A DNA stretch of 62,873 bases from NCBI GenBank assembly GCA_047618565.1, contig JBLHKW010000004.1:1-62873 (forward strand), in the 5' to 3' direction. The position numbers and the translations under genes were made by a program. The stretch is from JBLHKW01 sp047618565 (GTDB lineage Bacteria; Planctomycetota; UBA1135; GCA-002686595). Positions 18,854-27,779 of this stretch are shown here, in pieces (within the stretch, counting starts at the first letter, position 1; each line of letters begins with the position of its first letter). Below the pieces are notes generated by a model, which had not been told where the DNA came from, did no database searches, and saw only the letters and a program-made list of their open reading frames with translations.

Positions 18854-21800
18854 ATGGTCAAGAGACTCGTCGACTTCTCCCTCGACAACCGCATGCTGGT
18901 CATCATCGGATGGCTGCTGGTGGTGGCTCTGGGACTCGATTCACTGCGTCACCTGCCGATCGACGCGGTGCCCGATGTCACCAACGTGCAGGTGCAGGTG
19001 CTGACGAACAGCGCGGGACTGGCGCCCCAGGAGGTCGAGTCCTTCATCACCTTCCCGGTCGAAACCGCGATGAGCGGGATCCCGAAGGTCGAGCAGATCC
19101 GTTCGGTGTCCAAGTTCGGCCTGTCCGTTGTCACGGTCGTCTTCGAGGAGGGTACCGACATCTACTGGGCCCGGCAGCTCGTGGGCGAGCGCCTGTCCGA
19201 GGCGCGTGACGCGATACCCGCGGGCTACGGTGAACCGAGCATGGGTCCCATCTCCTCGGGCCTGGGCGAGATCTACCAGTTCGAGGTTCGCGGCGAGGGG
19301 CACTCCCCGATGGCCCTGCGCGACATCCTGGACTGGAACGTCGGGTATCAACTGCGATCCGTTCCTGGGGTGGTCGAGGTCAATTCCTTCGGTGGCGAGC
19401 TGCGCACCTACCAGGCCACGATCGACCCGCGCAAGCTGCGCTCGTACGGCATATCCCTGGGCACCATCTTCGCGGCGCTCGAGCAGAACAACCGCAACGT
19501 GGGCGGCGGCTACATCGTCCACGCCGACGAGCAGTACCTGGTGCGTGGAGAGGGCCTGATCCAGGACCTCGACGACCTGGCGAAGGTCGTGGTCACGACG
19601 GACTCGCGCGGAACTCCCGTCTATCTCGAGAACCTCGGAAAGGTGGAGTTCGCGCCGATGATCCGCCAGGGAGCTGTCACGCGTGACGGTCGTGGCGAGG
19701 CGGTCGTTGGAATCGTGATGATGCTCATGGGCGCCAACTCGCGAACGGTGGCCCTGGACGTCCACGCCCGGGTCGAGGAGATCCAGAAGACCCTGCCAGC
19801 GGGCGTCACGATCGACACGTTCTACAACCGCACGGAGCTCGTACAGCGCACGATCGGCACGGTCGCCAAGAACCTGATCGAGGGCGGCGTGCTGGTCGTG
19901 ATCGTCCTGCTGCTTCTGCTCGGTAGCTTCCGAGGCGGCCTGATCGTCGCATCGGCCATCCCGCTGTCGATGCTCGTGGCCGTGATCCTGATGCGCTGGA
20001 CCGGGATCTCGGGCAACCTGATGTCGCTCGGCGCCGTGGACTTCGGGATCATCGTGGACGGCGCGGTCGTGGTGATCGAGAGCATCGTCGCCTACGTGTT
20101 CCTGCACAAGAACGACGGAGAACGGTCACATCTCGAGAAAGTGCGCGCCGCTTGCCACCAGGTCGGCCGACCCGTGCTCTTCGCGGTGGGCATCATCATG
20201 ATCGTCTACCTTCCGATCCTCGCCCTGCGCGGGATCGAGGGAAAGATGTTTCGCCCGATGGCCTTGACCGTGGTCTTCGCAATGGGCGGTTCGCTGATCT
20301 GTGCCCTGACCTTGATGCCCGTGCTTGCGTCGCTATTCCTGAGCAAGGCGGTCGAGAAGGAGCCGATCCTGTTCCGCGCCATGCGGCGCATGTACACGCC
20401 ACTCCTCGCGCACGCGATGGCACGGCCGATGCGCACGGGACTGACAGCATTCGGCGTCTTCGCAGCGAGCATGGTTGCGGTCCCCTTCCTGGGAGCTGAG
20501 TTCATACCGAAGCTCGATGAAGGCGCCATCGCGATGCAGATATGGAGGCTGCCCAGCGTGTCGCTCGAGACCTCCAACGAGATCAGCTCGCAGGCCGAAC
20601 GTATCGTGATGGGCTTCCCGGAGGTGAAGACCGTCGTCTCACGAACCGGACGCGCCGAGATCGCAACGGATCCCATGGGTGTCGAGATCAGCGACACCTA
20701 CATCATCCTGAATCACCCGGACACCTGGCGCTTCGACAGTAAGGACGCATTGCTCGAGGCCCTCGATGAGGACCTGCAGGAGGCGCTTCCGGGCGTGATG
20801 TTCAGCTATTCGCAGCCGATCGAGCTACGTGTCGACGAGCTGATCAGCGGCGTCCGCTCCGAAGTCGGAATCAAGATCTTTGCGGCGAGCGGCAGCCTGG
20901 AGCAGATGCGCGATGTGGCCGAGGAGGTCGCCGCCGCTGTGCGCGAGGTGCCCGGCATGGAGGAGGTCAAGGTCGAGCAGACGACCGGCTTGCCAACCTT
21001 GACGATCGATATCGACCGCGAAGCGATCGCGCGCCTGGGCGTCAATGCTCAGGATGTGCTCGACGTGATCGAGACGATCGGCGGTACGCAGGTGGGCACG
21101 GTGGTCGAAGGGCAGCGCAGGTACGACCTGCAAGTACGCTTCAACGCTGCCGTCCGTGGAAGCCTGGAAGCGTTGCAGCACCTGCCGATCGCCCTGCCGC
21201 AAGTCGGGGACCGCAGCGCAGCGTGGGTCCCGCTCGAACAGGTAGCGGACGTGAAGATTGAAACCGGCCCGGCGCAGATCAGCCGCGAGAGGATCCAGCG
21301 CAAGATCACCGTGGAGCTCAATGTGCGCGGCCGTGACCTGGCCTCCGCCGTTGCCGACGCTCAGGAGGCGGTCGAGTCGAAGGTGCAGCTCCCGCCCGGA
21401 TGGTCCATCGAATGGGGCGGGCAGTTCGAGAACCTGGCCGCCGCATCCAGGCGACTGGCCCTGCTGGTACCCCTGGCTCTGCTCCTGATCTTCGTACTGC
21501 TCTACTCGACGTTCCAGTCGACGAGACTCTCGCTGTTGATCTATCTCAACGTTCCGCTTGCCCTGACCGGCGGAATCGCCGCGCTCCTGTTCCGCGGCTA
21601 CCCGTTCTCGATCTCGGCCGGCGTCGGGTTCATCGCACTGTTCGGCATCGCCGTCATGAACGGTGTCGTCCTGGTTTCGACCATGGTTCAGCGCCGCGAG
21701 GACGGCGCCGATGTCGGTGTGGCGGCCAGGGATGCAGCCCACTCAAGGTTGCGGCCGGTCCTGATGACAGCCCTGACGGACATCATCGGCTTCTTTCCGA

Positions 21801-21952
21801 TGGCCGTCGCCGCGAGCGCTGGCGCCGAGGTGCAGCGCCCCCTGGCAACCGTGGTGATCGGCGGACTGATCACCTCGATGTTGCTCACGCTGTTCGTGCT
21901 TCCGGCGGTCTACCGCTATTTCGCAGAAGCGCGCACCGTCGCCAGCGAGTGA
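18854..21952 (+). CDS. czcA: CzcA-like heavy-metal RND efflux pump
   Basis: Inner-membrane divalent-metal/H+ antiporter of 1032 aa, the usual length. The start 'MVKRLVDFSLDNRMLVIIGW' and 'IDAVPDVTNVQVQVLTN' are canonical. TM4 contains D396-F-G-I-I-V-D402-G-A-V-V-V-I-E, the DFGxxxDG signature of Zn/Co/Cd/Ni-type pumps (HME1-3). That separates it functionally from the CusA-like pump of the divergent operon. Twelve membrane segments and two large periplasmic loops are evident ('GVRSEVGIKIFA', 'TTGLPTLTIDIDREAIARLG'). Metal preference beyond 'divalent' cannot be read from the sequence. Confidence 0.93.
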   Translation: MVKRLVDFSLDNRMLVIIGWLLVVALGLDSLRHLPIDAVPDVTNVQVQVLTNSAGLAPQEVESFITFPVETAMSGIPKVEQIRSVSKFGLSVVTVVFEEGTDIYWARQLVGERLSEARDAIPAGYGEPSMGPISSGLGEIYQFEVRGEGHSPMALRDILDWNVGYQLRSVPGVVEVNSFGGELRTYQATIDPRKLRSYGISLGTIFAALEQNNRNVGGGYIVHADEQYLVRGEGLIQDLDDLAKVVVTTDSRGTPVYLENLGKVEFAPMIRQGAVTRDGRGEAVVGIVMMLMGANSRTVALDVHARVEEIQKTLPAGVTIDTFYNRTELVQRTIGTVAKNLIEGGVLVVIVLLLLLGSFRGGLIVASAIPLSMLVAVILMRWTGISGNLMSLGAVDFGIIVDGAVVVIESIVAYVFLHKNDGERSHLEKVRAACHQVGRPVLFAVGIIMIVYLPILALRGIEGKMFRPMALTVVFAMGGSLICALTLMPVLASLFLSKAVEKEPILFRAMRRMYTPLLAHAMARPMRTGLTAFGVFAASMVAVPFLGAEFIPKLDEGAIAMQIWRLPSVSLETSNEISSQAERIVMGFPEVKTVVSRTGRAEIATDPMGVEISDTYIILNHPDTWRFDSKDALLEALDEDLQEALPGVMFSYSQPIELRVDELISGVRSEVGIKIFAASGSLEQMRDVAEEVAAAVREVPGMEEVKVEQTTGLPTLTIDIDREAIARLGVNAQDVLDVIETIGGTQVGTVVEGQRRYDLQVRFNAAVRGSLEALQHLPIALPQVGDRSAAWVPLEQVADVKIETGPAQISRERIQRKITVELNVRGRDLASAVADAQEAVESKVQLPPGWSIEWGGQFENLAAASRRLALLVPLALLLIFVLLYSTFQSTRLSLLIYLNVPLALTGGIAALLFRGYPFSISAGVGFIALFGIAVMNGVVLVSTMVQRREDGADVGVAARDAAHSRLRPVLMTALTDIIGFFPMAVAASAGAEVQRPLATVVIGGLITSMLLTLFVLPAVYRYFAEARTVASE

Positions 21953-22009
21953 GCCTCGCGGCCTTCTCGGTCGCCCAGGCGTCCATGCAGAGCGCCGGTC
22001 GGCCCCGCC

Positions 22010-23353
22010 TCAGGCGCCGATCTTGACGCCCGAGAGAACGCTGTCCACGAGGATTTCATCCGGCCCCATCCAGGTGGTGACCGTCACTCGGCCCGCCGCA
22101 CCCTGAACGACCCGCATCCCACGCGACGCAACGGCACCGGCCACGCGCGCCAGATTATCCATGATGCCCGCACGTTGTGCGTAGACCGCTGCGAAGAACT
22201 CGTCTGCTTCCGCCGGGCTGTCCCAGGCCGTAACGAGATGCGCGATCGAGCCCTCGACCCCCTGCAGCAGGGCGATGCGGTCACCCGCCCACCCCGCGGC
22301 GGACGCACTTGAAAGCTCGGCCGTCGGCGAGGAGAACAGCGAGGGATCGACGCCATGCCGGTCGTCGAATGGCTCGGTCAACACCGACATCATCATCTCG
22401 CCCAGGGTGTCCTGGTAGGCCAGGTTCCAGCCCTCGGGCAGGTTCTGTTCCTCGAATTGTATCGGGGTGGGCTCGTCGCGCCGACGCCCGGTCCAGTACT
22501 TGTCCGGGTGAAGGATCTGTTCCGTGGAAAGCGGACGTTGCTCGACGACGCGATCCAGGTCCGCCAGGCGCGGCGGCGAGATCCAGTTCGGGTTGGTGCC
22601 ACGCCGCAGGAATGCCTCACCACGCATCGAGAGACCCAGCATGGGTTTCCAGACGTACGGCGGCGAATCCGCGAGGAGTGAATGGGACATGCCGCCCTGG
22701 CTCTGCGAGATTTCCTGCACCGCGGCGTGCTCGAGATTCTCGAAGGCCCACAGGAGCAGCAGCGCGATGTTGCTGCCGCGCTGTACGGCTTGGCGCGTCC
22801 AGCGCCGGTCGCTGACCTCTTCCTCGACGGGGCCCCACTCCTCTTCGAAATGCTGATCGTTCAGAGCCTCCGACAGGCCTGCTGCGATGAGCAGGGGCGA
22901 GACGTCGCCCTCTGGCTCCAGCACAAAGAGCTGGTCCGCCTGGGGGTCGAAGAACGAACCCGACTGCTCCAGCACCCGCAGCTCCTCCTCGCGCAGGGAC
23001 ACACCCGCGGGCAGCATCCCGAGCATCTTCGCCGAGAGCTCCTCCAGCGCGACCCGCTCGGCCGAACGCTCCTCGTCCCAGCGCTCGCGCACCGCCAGAT
23101 CGAGCCATTCCCGGTTCGCGAAGCCGATCGTCACCGGATCGTCGAAGCTGCGCTCGCGCAGCTGCTCGAGATCACCCTGGACCTCGGCCGCGACGCGCCG
23201 CAGATCGTCCAGGGCCCGTAGATCGTCAGCCGCGCAGGCTTCGAGCCCGGCCGCGTTCCCGAGACCCGAGTCGGTCTCAAATCCAGGGCCAGTCCTCACG
23301 GTCGGGAGGACCGGAGCGGAAATAGCCGCGACAACCAAAGTACTTAGCAACAT
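22010..23353 (-). CDS. Exported protein related to a zinc-metalloprotease family but lacking HExxH
   Basis: 447-aa secreted protein (signal 'MLLSTLVVAAISAPVLP'). The segment 'LEQSGSFFDPQADQLFVLE' followed by 'IAAGLSEALNDQHFEEEWG' lines up with bacterial proteins that read 'FYDP..LYV..AHELTHALQDQHFD'. Here the HExxH is replaced (A-G-L-S-E), while the trailing A-L-x-D-Q-H-F is kept. I infer a pseudo-protease with a retained fold, perhaps a binding protein. The rest has no other domain that I recognise. It converges with czcA (57 bp apart) and is not part of that operon. Confidence 0.65.
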   Translation of the reverse strand: MLLSTLVVAAISAPVLPTVRTGPGFETDSGLGNAAGLEACAADDLRALDDLRRVAAEVQGDLEQLRERSFDDPVTIGFANREWLDLAVRERWDEERSAERVALEELSAKMLGMLPAGVSLREEELRVLEQSGSFFDPQADQLFVLEPEGDVSPLLIAAGLSEALNDQHFEEEWGPVEEEVSDRRWTRQAVQRGSNIALLLLWAFENLEHAAVQEISQSQGGMSHSLLADSPPYVWKPMLGLSMRGEAFLRRGTNPNWISPPRLADLDRVVEQRPLSTEQILHPDKYWTGRRRDEPTPIQFEEQNLPEGWNLAYQDTLGEMMMSVLTEPFDDRHGVDPSLFSSPTAELSSASAAGWAGDRIALLQGVEGSIAHLVTAWDSPAEADEFFAAVYAQRAGIMDNLARVAGAVASRGMRVVQGAAGRVTVTTWMGPDEILVDSVLSGVKIGA

Positions 23354-23595
23354 GAACTGTTCCCTCCTCCATCGGTGACCCCCTCAGGGCGATCCGGACC
23401 GGCACCTTCGGGACCTACCCACCACTACCCACGAATCCGGGCTGGTCTTCCCAACATTTTGGGGCACTCGTCCAAAAAAGGGAGCAGCGAGGCCCAATCC
23501 TTCCGCTCTGCCCCCGCACGTTTGCATGCTCAGGGCCCCCCTGGCAGGATTCCCCACTCACGCCCCCGCCTCCCGGTCCCCGGAGCCCTCCGCAT

Positions 23596-25290
23596 ATGGC
23601 ATTTGCCCAGAGCCACTCGAAACTGCTACTGACCGTCCTGCTCCTCTTTTTTGCCGCCCCGGAGGGGTCCGCGGCTCCGGCCAGCGCACCCGCCCTGGCC
23701 GCCATGGCCACCCAGGACAGCGCCGCGGCCGAGGAGGCCGCCGTCGATCCGGGCTCGTTCTCGGCCAAGTGGCAGCGCTTCAACGACCGCGCGAACGAGA
23801 TCATGGTCGGGGCCAACCACTTCCTGGCCGGCGGAGACGATGGACGCACCCCGGACGTCGTCGAGGAACACTTTGGCTTCTTCTACCCGGTCAAGCTGCC
23901 CGGGCTGAAGCAGGCCAACGGCTCGCCACTCACCATGCCGCTCCTGGTGATCTGGCTCGTCATCGGCGCGGTCTTCTTCACCCTCCGGATGGGCTTCGTC
24001 CAGGTCCGCTCCTTCTGGCACGCCATCATGGTGACGGCCGGCAAGTACGACAACCCCGACGACAAGGGAGAGGTGACCCACTTCCAGGCGCTGACCACCG
24101 CGCTCTCCGCGACAGTCGGGCTGGGCAATATCGCTGGCGTGGCGATCGCGATCAGTATCGGCGGCCCGGGCGCAACACTGTGGATGGTCATCGCCGGTCT
24201 GCTCGGAATGGCGTCCAAGTTCACGGAGTGCTCCCTCGGTCAGATGTACCGCCAGGTGCGCCCCGACGGCAGCGTGATGGGCGGCGCGATGTACTACCTG
24301 TCACACGGTCTCAAGGAAAAGGGTATGGGTCCGCTCGGCTACGGGCTCGCGGTGCTCTTCGCGCTGCTCTGCATGGGCGGCTCCCTCGCTGGCGGCAACA
24401 GCTTCCAGGTCAGCCAGTCCCTCGGAGCGCTCGAGCAGACGTTCCCCGCGATCGCGAACATGCGCTGGGTCTACGGCCTGGTCATGACCATCGCCGCTGG
24501 CTTCGTGATCATCGGCGGCGTGAAGCGCATCGCGGCTACCGCCGAGAAGATCGTCCCGTTCATGTGCGGACTCTACGTGGCAGCCTGCCTGTGGATCCTC
24601 TTCATCAACATGGGCGCCATCCCCGCAGCCATCCAGACCATCCTGAGCGGTGCATTCAACGCGGATGCGGGCATCGGCGGAATGGTCGGTGTTCTGGTGG
24701 TGGGTTTCCAGCGCGCGGCCTTCTCCAACGAGGCCGGCATCGGATCGGCGGCCATCGCGCACTCGACCGCAAAGACTGAATACCCGGTCCAGGAGGGCAT
24801 TGTCGCCCTTCTGGAGCCTTTCATCGACACGGTCGTCGTGTGCACCATGACCGCCCTCGTGATCGTGATCACCGGCGCCTACAACAACCCCGGAGCCGAG
24901 TACGAGGCCTTGCGAGCCGCGAACAACGGCGCCGCCCTGACTGCCAAGGCCATGGGCGATGCGGTCAGCTGGTTCCCCTACCTGCTGTCGGTCGCGGTGG
25001 TGATGTTCGCGTTCTCGACGATGATCTCCTGGTCGTACTACGGCGAACGCTGCTGGGTATGGCTGTTCGGCGACCGCTCGTCGATCATCTACAAGATCAT
25101 CTTCCTGGCCTTCGTCTTCCTCGGCTCGGTCATCTCGGCCACCGCCGTGCTGGAGTTCGGTGACCTGATGATCCTGGGAATGGCGCTGCCGAACATCCTC
25201 GGCCTGTTCCTGTTGTCGGGCAAGGTCAAGCAGGCCTACGGCGACTACCGTGAAAAACTGAAGGCCGGCGAAGTCGGACACGGAAACTGA
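23596..25290 (+). CDS. Sodium:alanine symporter family (AGCS) transporter
   Basis: Inner-membrane Na+-coupled amino-acid carrier of 564 aa. The family signature 'TALSATVGLGNIAGVAIAIS' is near residue 170, followed by 'GGPGATLWMVIAGLLGMASKF' and about ten hydrophobic segments ending at residue ~545. It is longer than the usual ~450-480 aa because of an extra N-terminal region: a cleavable-looking signal ('LLLTVLLLFFAAPEGSAAP') and ~90 residues outside the membrane before the first conserved helix. Alanine or glycine is the likely substrate. The aminotransferase gene starts 4 bp after its stop. Confidence 0.9.
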   Translation: MAFAQSHSKLLLTVLLLFFAAPEGSAAPASAPALAAMATQDSAAAEEAAVDPGSFSAKWQRFNDRANEIMVGANHFLAGGDDGRTPDVVEEHFGFFYPVKLPGLKQANGSPLTMPLLVIWLVIGAVFFTLRMGFVQVRSFWHAIMVTAGKYDNPDDKGEVTHFQALTTALSATVGLGNIAGVAIAISIGGPGATLWMVIAGLLGMASKFTECSLGQMYRQVRPDGSVMGGAMYYLSHGLKEKGMGPLGYGLAVLFALLCMGGSLAGGNSFQVSQSLGALEQTFPAIANMRWVYGLVMTIAAGFVIIGGVKRIAATAEKIVPFMCGLYVAACLWILFINMGAIPAAIQTILSGAFNADAGIGGMVGVLVVGFQRAAFSNEAGIGSAAIAHSTAKTEYPVQEGIVALLEPFIDTVVVCTMTALVIVITGAYNNPGAEYEALRAANNGAALTAKAMGDAVSWFPYLLSVAVVMFAFSTMISWSYYGERCWVWLFGDRSSIIYKIIFLAFVFLGSVISATAVLEFGDLMILGMALPNILGLFLLSGKVKQAYGDYREKLKAGEVGHGN

Positions 25291-25294
25291 CGAC

Positions 25295-26425
25295 GTGAGT
25301 ACTCAGAAGACCTTGCACCCGATCCAGCCGCTCGACATGGCGGCGGAGCGCGCCGAGCTCGGTAGCGCTCTCGACGACGCGGTCCTCGGCGTGCTGCACA
25401 GTGGGCAATACGTGCTCGGGCCCGAGGTCCAGAGGTTCGAGCAGGACTTTGCCGCGAGCCAGGGTGTGGAGCATGGCATCGGAGTCGCGAGCGGGACGGA
25501 CGCCTTGGTGCTCGCCCTGCGGACGCTCGGTGTCCAGCCGGGCGACGGAGTGGTCACCAGTCCGTTCACCTTCTTCGCATCCGCTGGCGCGATCGCCTGG
25601 GTCGGCGCTCGACCGGTCTTCTGCGACGTCGATCCGGAGACGGCGTTGATCGATCCCGAGAGCGCACGCGCCGCCCTGACAGCAGGCGTCAAGGGACTGC
25701 TGCCGGTCCACCTCTACGGTCAACTCGTCGATATGGCCGGCTTCCGTTCCCTGGCGGATGAGAAAGGTCTGTTCCTGCTCGAGGACGCGGCTCAGGCACA
25801 CGGCGCGGTACGCCAGGGCACGCGCGCCGGCGAACTCGGTGACGTGGCCGCCTTCTCCTTCTACCCCACCAAGAACCTGGGCTGCGCGGGGGACGGGGGC
25901 GCCCTGGTGACCTCAAGCGCGGACGTCGCGGGGCGGCTACGCCAGATGCGCGACCACGGCAGTCCAAGCAAGTACACCCACACGTCGATCGGCACCAACT
26001 CACGCCTGGCCGCGATCCAGGCAGCGGTGCTGAACGTGAAGCTGCCGCATCTGGCCCGCTGGACGGCCCGGCGCCAGGCGATTGCGGGCGCCTACGACGC
26101 CGCTTTCGCCGGATCCCCCAAGCTCGCCCCACTGCTCTGCGCCCAGACGAGTGCCCCGGTCTACCATCAGTACACCCTGCGGGTGCTCTCAGGGGACCGA
26201 GATGGTCTCCTGGCCCACCTGACGCAGGCCAATATCCGGGCTGCCGTCCACTACCCGCTCCCCGTGCACCTGCAGCCCGTGGCCAAGGAGTGGGGACTTT
26301 CCAAGGGGGATTTCCCCCACGCAGAGGCCCTGGCCCTGCAGGTCATCTGCCTGCCCGTGCACCCGTTCCTGTCCGACGCGGACGTGCAGCGGGTGGCCGC
26401 TGCGGTCCTCGAGTGGGCTTCCTGA
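25295..26425 (+). CDS. DegT/DnrJ/EryC1/StrS-family PLP-dependent aminotransferase
   Basis: Aminotransferase of 376 aa that usually makes amino sugars from nucleotide-linked keto-sugars. 'SGTDALVLALRTLGVQPGD' (residues ~66-84) binds the cofactor phosphate, 'LLEDAAQAHGA' holds the PLP-binding Asp, and K193 in 'SFYPTKNLGCAGDGGA' is the Schiff-base lysine. The start is GTG at 25295, 4 bp after the transporter stop, so the two are likely one transcript. No dehydratase or glycosyltransferase gene is adjacent, so the sugar is unknown. Confidence 0.9.
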   Translation: MSTQKTLHPIQPLDMAAERAELGSALDDAVLGVLHSGQYVLGPEVQRFEQDFAASQGVEHGIGVASGTDALVLALRTLGVQPGDGVVTSPFTFFASAGAIAWVGARPVFCDVDPETALIDPESARAALTAGVKGLLPVHLYGQLVDMAGFRSLADEKGLFLLEDAAQAHGAVRQGTRAGELGDVAAFSFYPTKNLGCAGDGGALVTSSADVAGRLRQMRDHGSPSKYTHTSIGTNSRLAAIQAAVLNVKLPHLARWTARRQAIAGAYDAAFAGSPKLAPLLCAQTSAPVYHQYTLRVLSGDRDGLLAHLTQANIRAAVHYPLPVHLQPVAKEWGLSKGDFPHAEALALQVICLPVHPFLSDADVQRVAAAVLEWAS

Positions 26426-26571
26426 CGTAATCAGGAGCCAGGACGGGGAATTCGCCGGGCCGGCCGTGCGCTGACCAGCGCAAGGTTTCGAGCATTTTTC
26501 GCCGTGGCATCGGCCAGCAGCGGCAAAAAAAGCGCGGAACGCGTAGCCTATGAGGCCGATATTCCATCTGC

Positions 26572-27585
26572 ATGCTCCTCACCACGCTGATCATCCTCAC
26601 GGGCCTCGCGCGCCCCGCTAGCGAGCCGGGCGCCACCGGACCGACCACGGAAGCTACGCTCGCAGCCCAGCGCGGACAGCGCGGACAGGCTCCCAGGTCG
26701 AAGAACCCACGCGCGGGTGGCCGCCGGGTGCTCGGAGATTCCGATGCACCGGCGAAGAGGCGCAACAAGAAGGACGCGGGATCGCAGAGCAAGGGGCTCA
26801 CGTTGCGCGCCAACGATCCGGGCGACCAGATTCGTGAGTGGTTCGTCATCGCGGACTACGACCTCAACGACTGGGTCTCCTTCCGCGAAGCTCACAAGAG
26901 CATGGCCTTCGATCGCCTGCGCTACCGCATGTACGACACGGATCACGATGGGCGCATCCGTTTCAGCGAGTTCAAGGCCTTCCACGACGACGCCATTTAC
27001 CGTGGCGGTAAGTTCCGCGAACCGCGGCCGCTGTCCGGAAAGCCCGCACCCCCGCAACGCCCGCCGGAACTGCTGCGCAACGCTTACGACCTGGACCTCG
27101 ACGGCGAGATCGGGCTACTGGAGCTGGCGCGCATCCTGGTCGACTACGGACGCGAGGACGTGCCCGCCGATGTGGCGCTGACCAGCCTGGATGCGAACCG
27201 CGACCAGCGCCTCGGCCTGCTCGAGCTCGTGGGCCTGGGGGGGATCCTGCACCCGATCGTTCTGCCGCTCGGCGAGGAGGGCACCGAGACCGAGGGCGTC
27301 CCCAAGCCGACCACGATCATCGAACTCTTCGGAGCGATCTCACTTCGCAACCAAGGCGCCGGAGCAGCTCCGACGCCGCCGTTGATCGCAGGCCCCGTGC
27401 CCCACTACCGGCGGCTGGACATCAACAACGACGGCTTCGTATCGGTCTCCGACCTCGAAGGCTTGCTGCGTCCACTGCAACTGCGGATCCGGGTCCATTC
27501 GGTGCTCAGCACCCTGGACCGCGACGGCGACGGCCTGCTGTCCCTGCACGAGTTCGAGACCGCGCTGACGCACTTCGAGCAGTAG
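26572..27585 (+). CDS. Exported EF-hand calcium-binding protein
   Basis: 337-aa protein with a short N-terminal signal ('MLLTTLIILTGLARP') and a basic, low-complexity linker (residues 25-80). At least five EF-hand-type loops follow: 'DTDHDGRIRFSE', 'DLDLDGEIGLLE', 'DANRDQRLGLLE', 'DINNDGFVSVSD' and 'DRDGDGLLSLHE'. A degenerate one (DYDLNDWVSFRE) comes first. Loops 1, 2, 4 and 5 keep the D-x-D/N-x-D-G pattern; loop 3 (RDQR) is atypical. It probably binds Ca2+ outside the cytoplasm. It stands alone on the plus strand, followed by a hairpin and the family B repeat. Confidence 0.85.
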   Translation: MLLTTLIILTGLARPASEPGATGPTTEATLAAQRGQRGQAPRSKNPRAGGRRVLGDSDAPAKRRNKKDAGSQSKGLTLRANDPGDQIREWFVIADYDLNDWVSFREAHKSMAFDRLRYRMYDTDHDGRIRFSEFKAFHDDAIYRGGKFREPRPLSGKPAPPQRPPELLRNAYDLDLDGEIGLLELARILVDYGREDVPADVALTSLDANRDQRLGLLELVGLGGILHPIVLPLGEEGTETEGVPKPTTIIELFGAISLRNQGAGAAPTPPLIAGPVPHYRRLDINNDGFVSVSDLEGLLRPLQLRIRVHSVLSTLDRDGDGLLSLHEFETALTHFEQ

Positions 27586-27593
27586 TCGGCGCC

Positions 27594-27616
27594 AGGAGCC
27601 TGCGGCGCAGGCTCCT
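27594..27616. terminator. Hairpin after the EF-hand gene
   Basis: AGGAGCCTGC pairs perfectly with GCAGGCTCCT around a GGC loop (10-bp stem), 9 bp after the stop codon. It has no T run, so it is a possible terminator or mRNA 3'-end stabiliser. It abuts the left end of the family B repeat and may belong to it. Confidence 0.45.
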
Positions 27617-27779
27617 AACAGCCCGTGGTGAAAGTCACGGCGGGCTCGAAGCCGTCAGGATTCGATCTGGCAAGGCGCGCTGACAACGCGTATTCGTGGA
27701 TACTCGGAGGAAGCGCAACGCCGCCAGGGCGGAGCCTGGCGGATTTGAGCGGGTCGTGACTTTCACCACGGGCTGCTAA
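27616..27779. repeat. Complete family B palindromic repeat element, 164 bp
   Basis: Left end 27615-27639 and right end 27755-27779 are inverse complements at 23 of 25 positions (core AGCCCGTGGTGAAAGTCACG). The interior contains CTGGCAAGGCGCGC, ACGCGTATTCG, AACGCCGCCAGGGC and GGCGG, which recur at 15467-15560. No coding frame. It sits between two convergent genes, and bases 27776-27778 are the TAG stop of the glycosylasparaginase gene. It is MITE- or REP-like. Confidence 0.7.

Noticed and set aside
23526..24779. Plus-strand frame of 417 codons inside the symporter gene
   Set aside because: An out-of-frame shadow; the AGCS signature is in the 23596-25290 frame.
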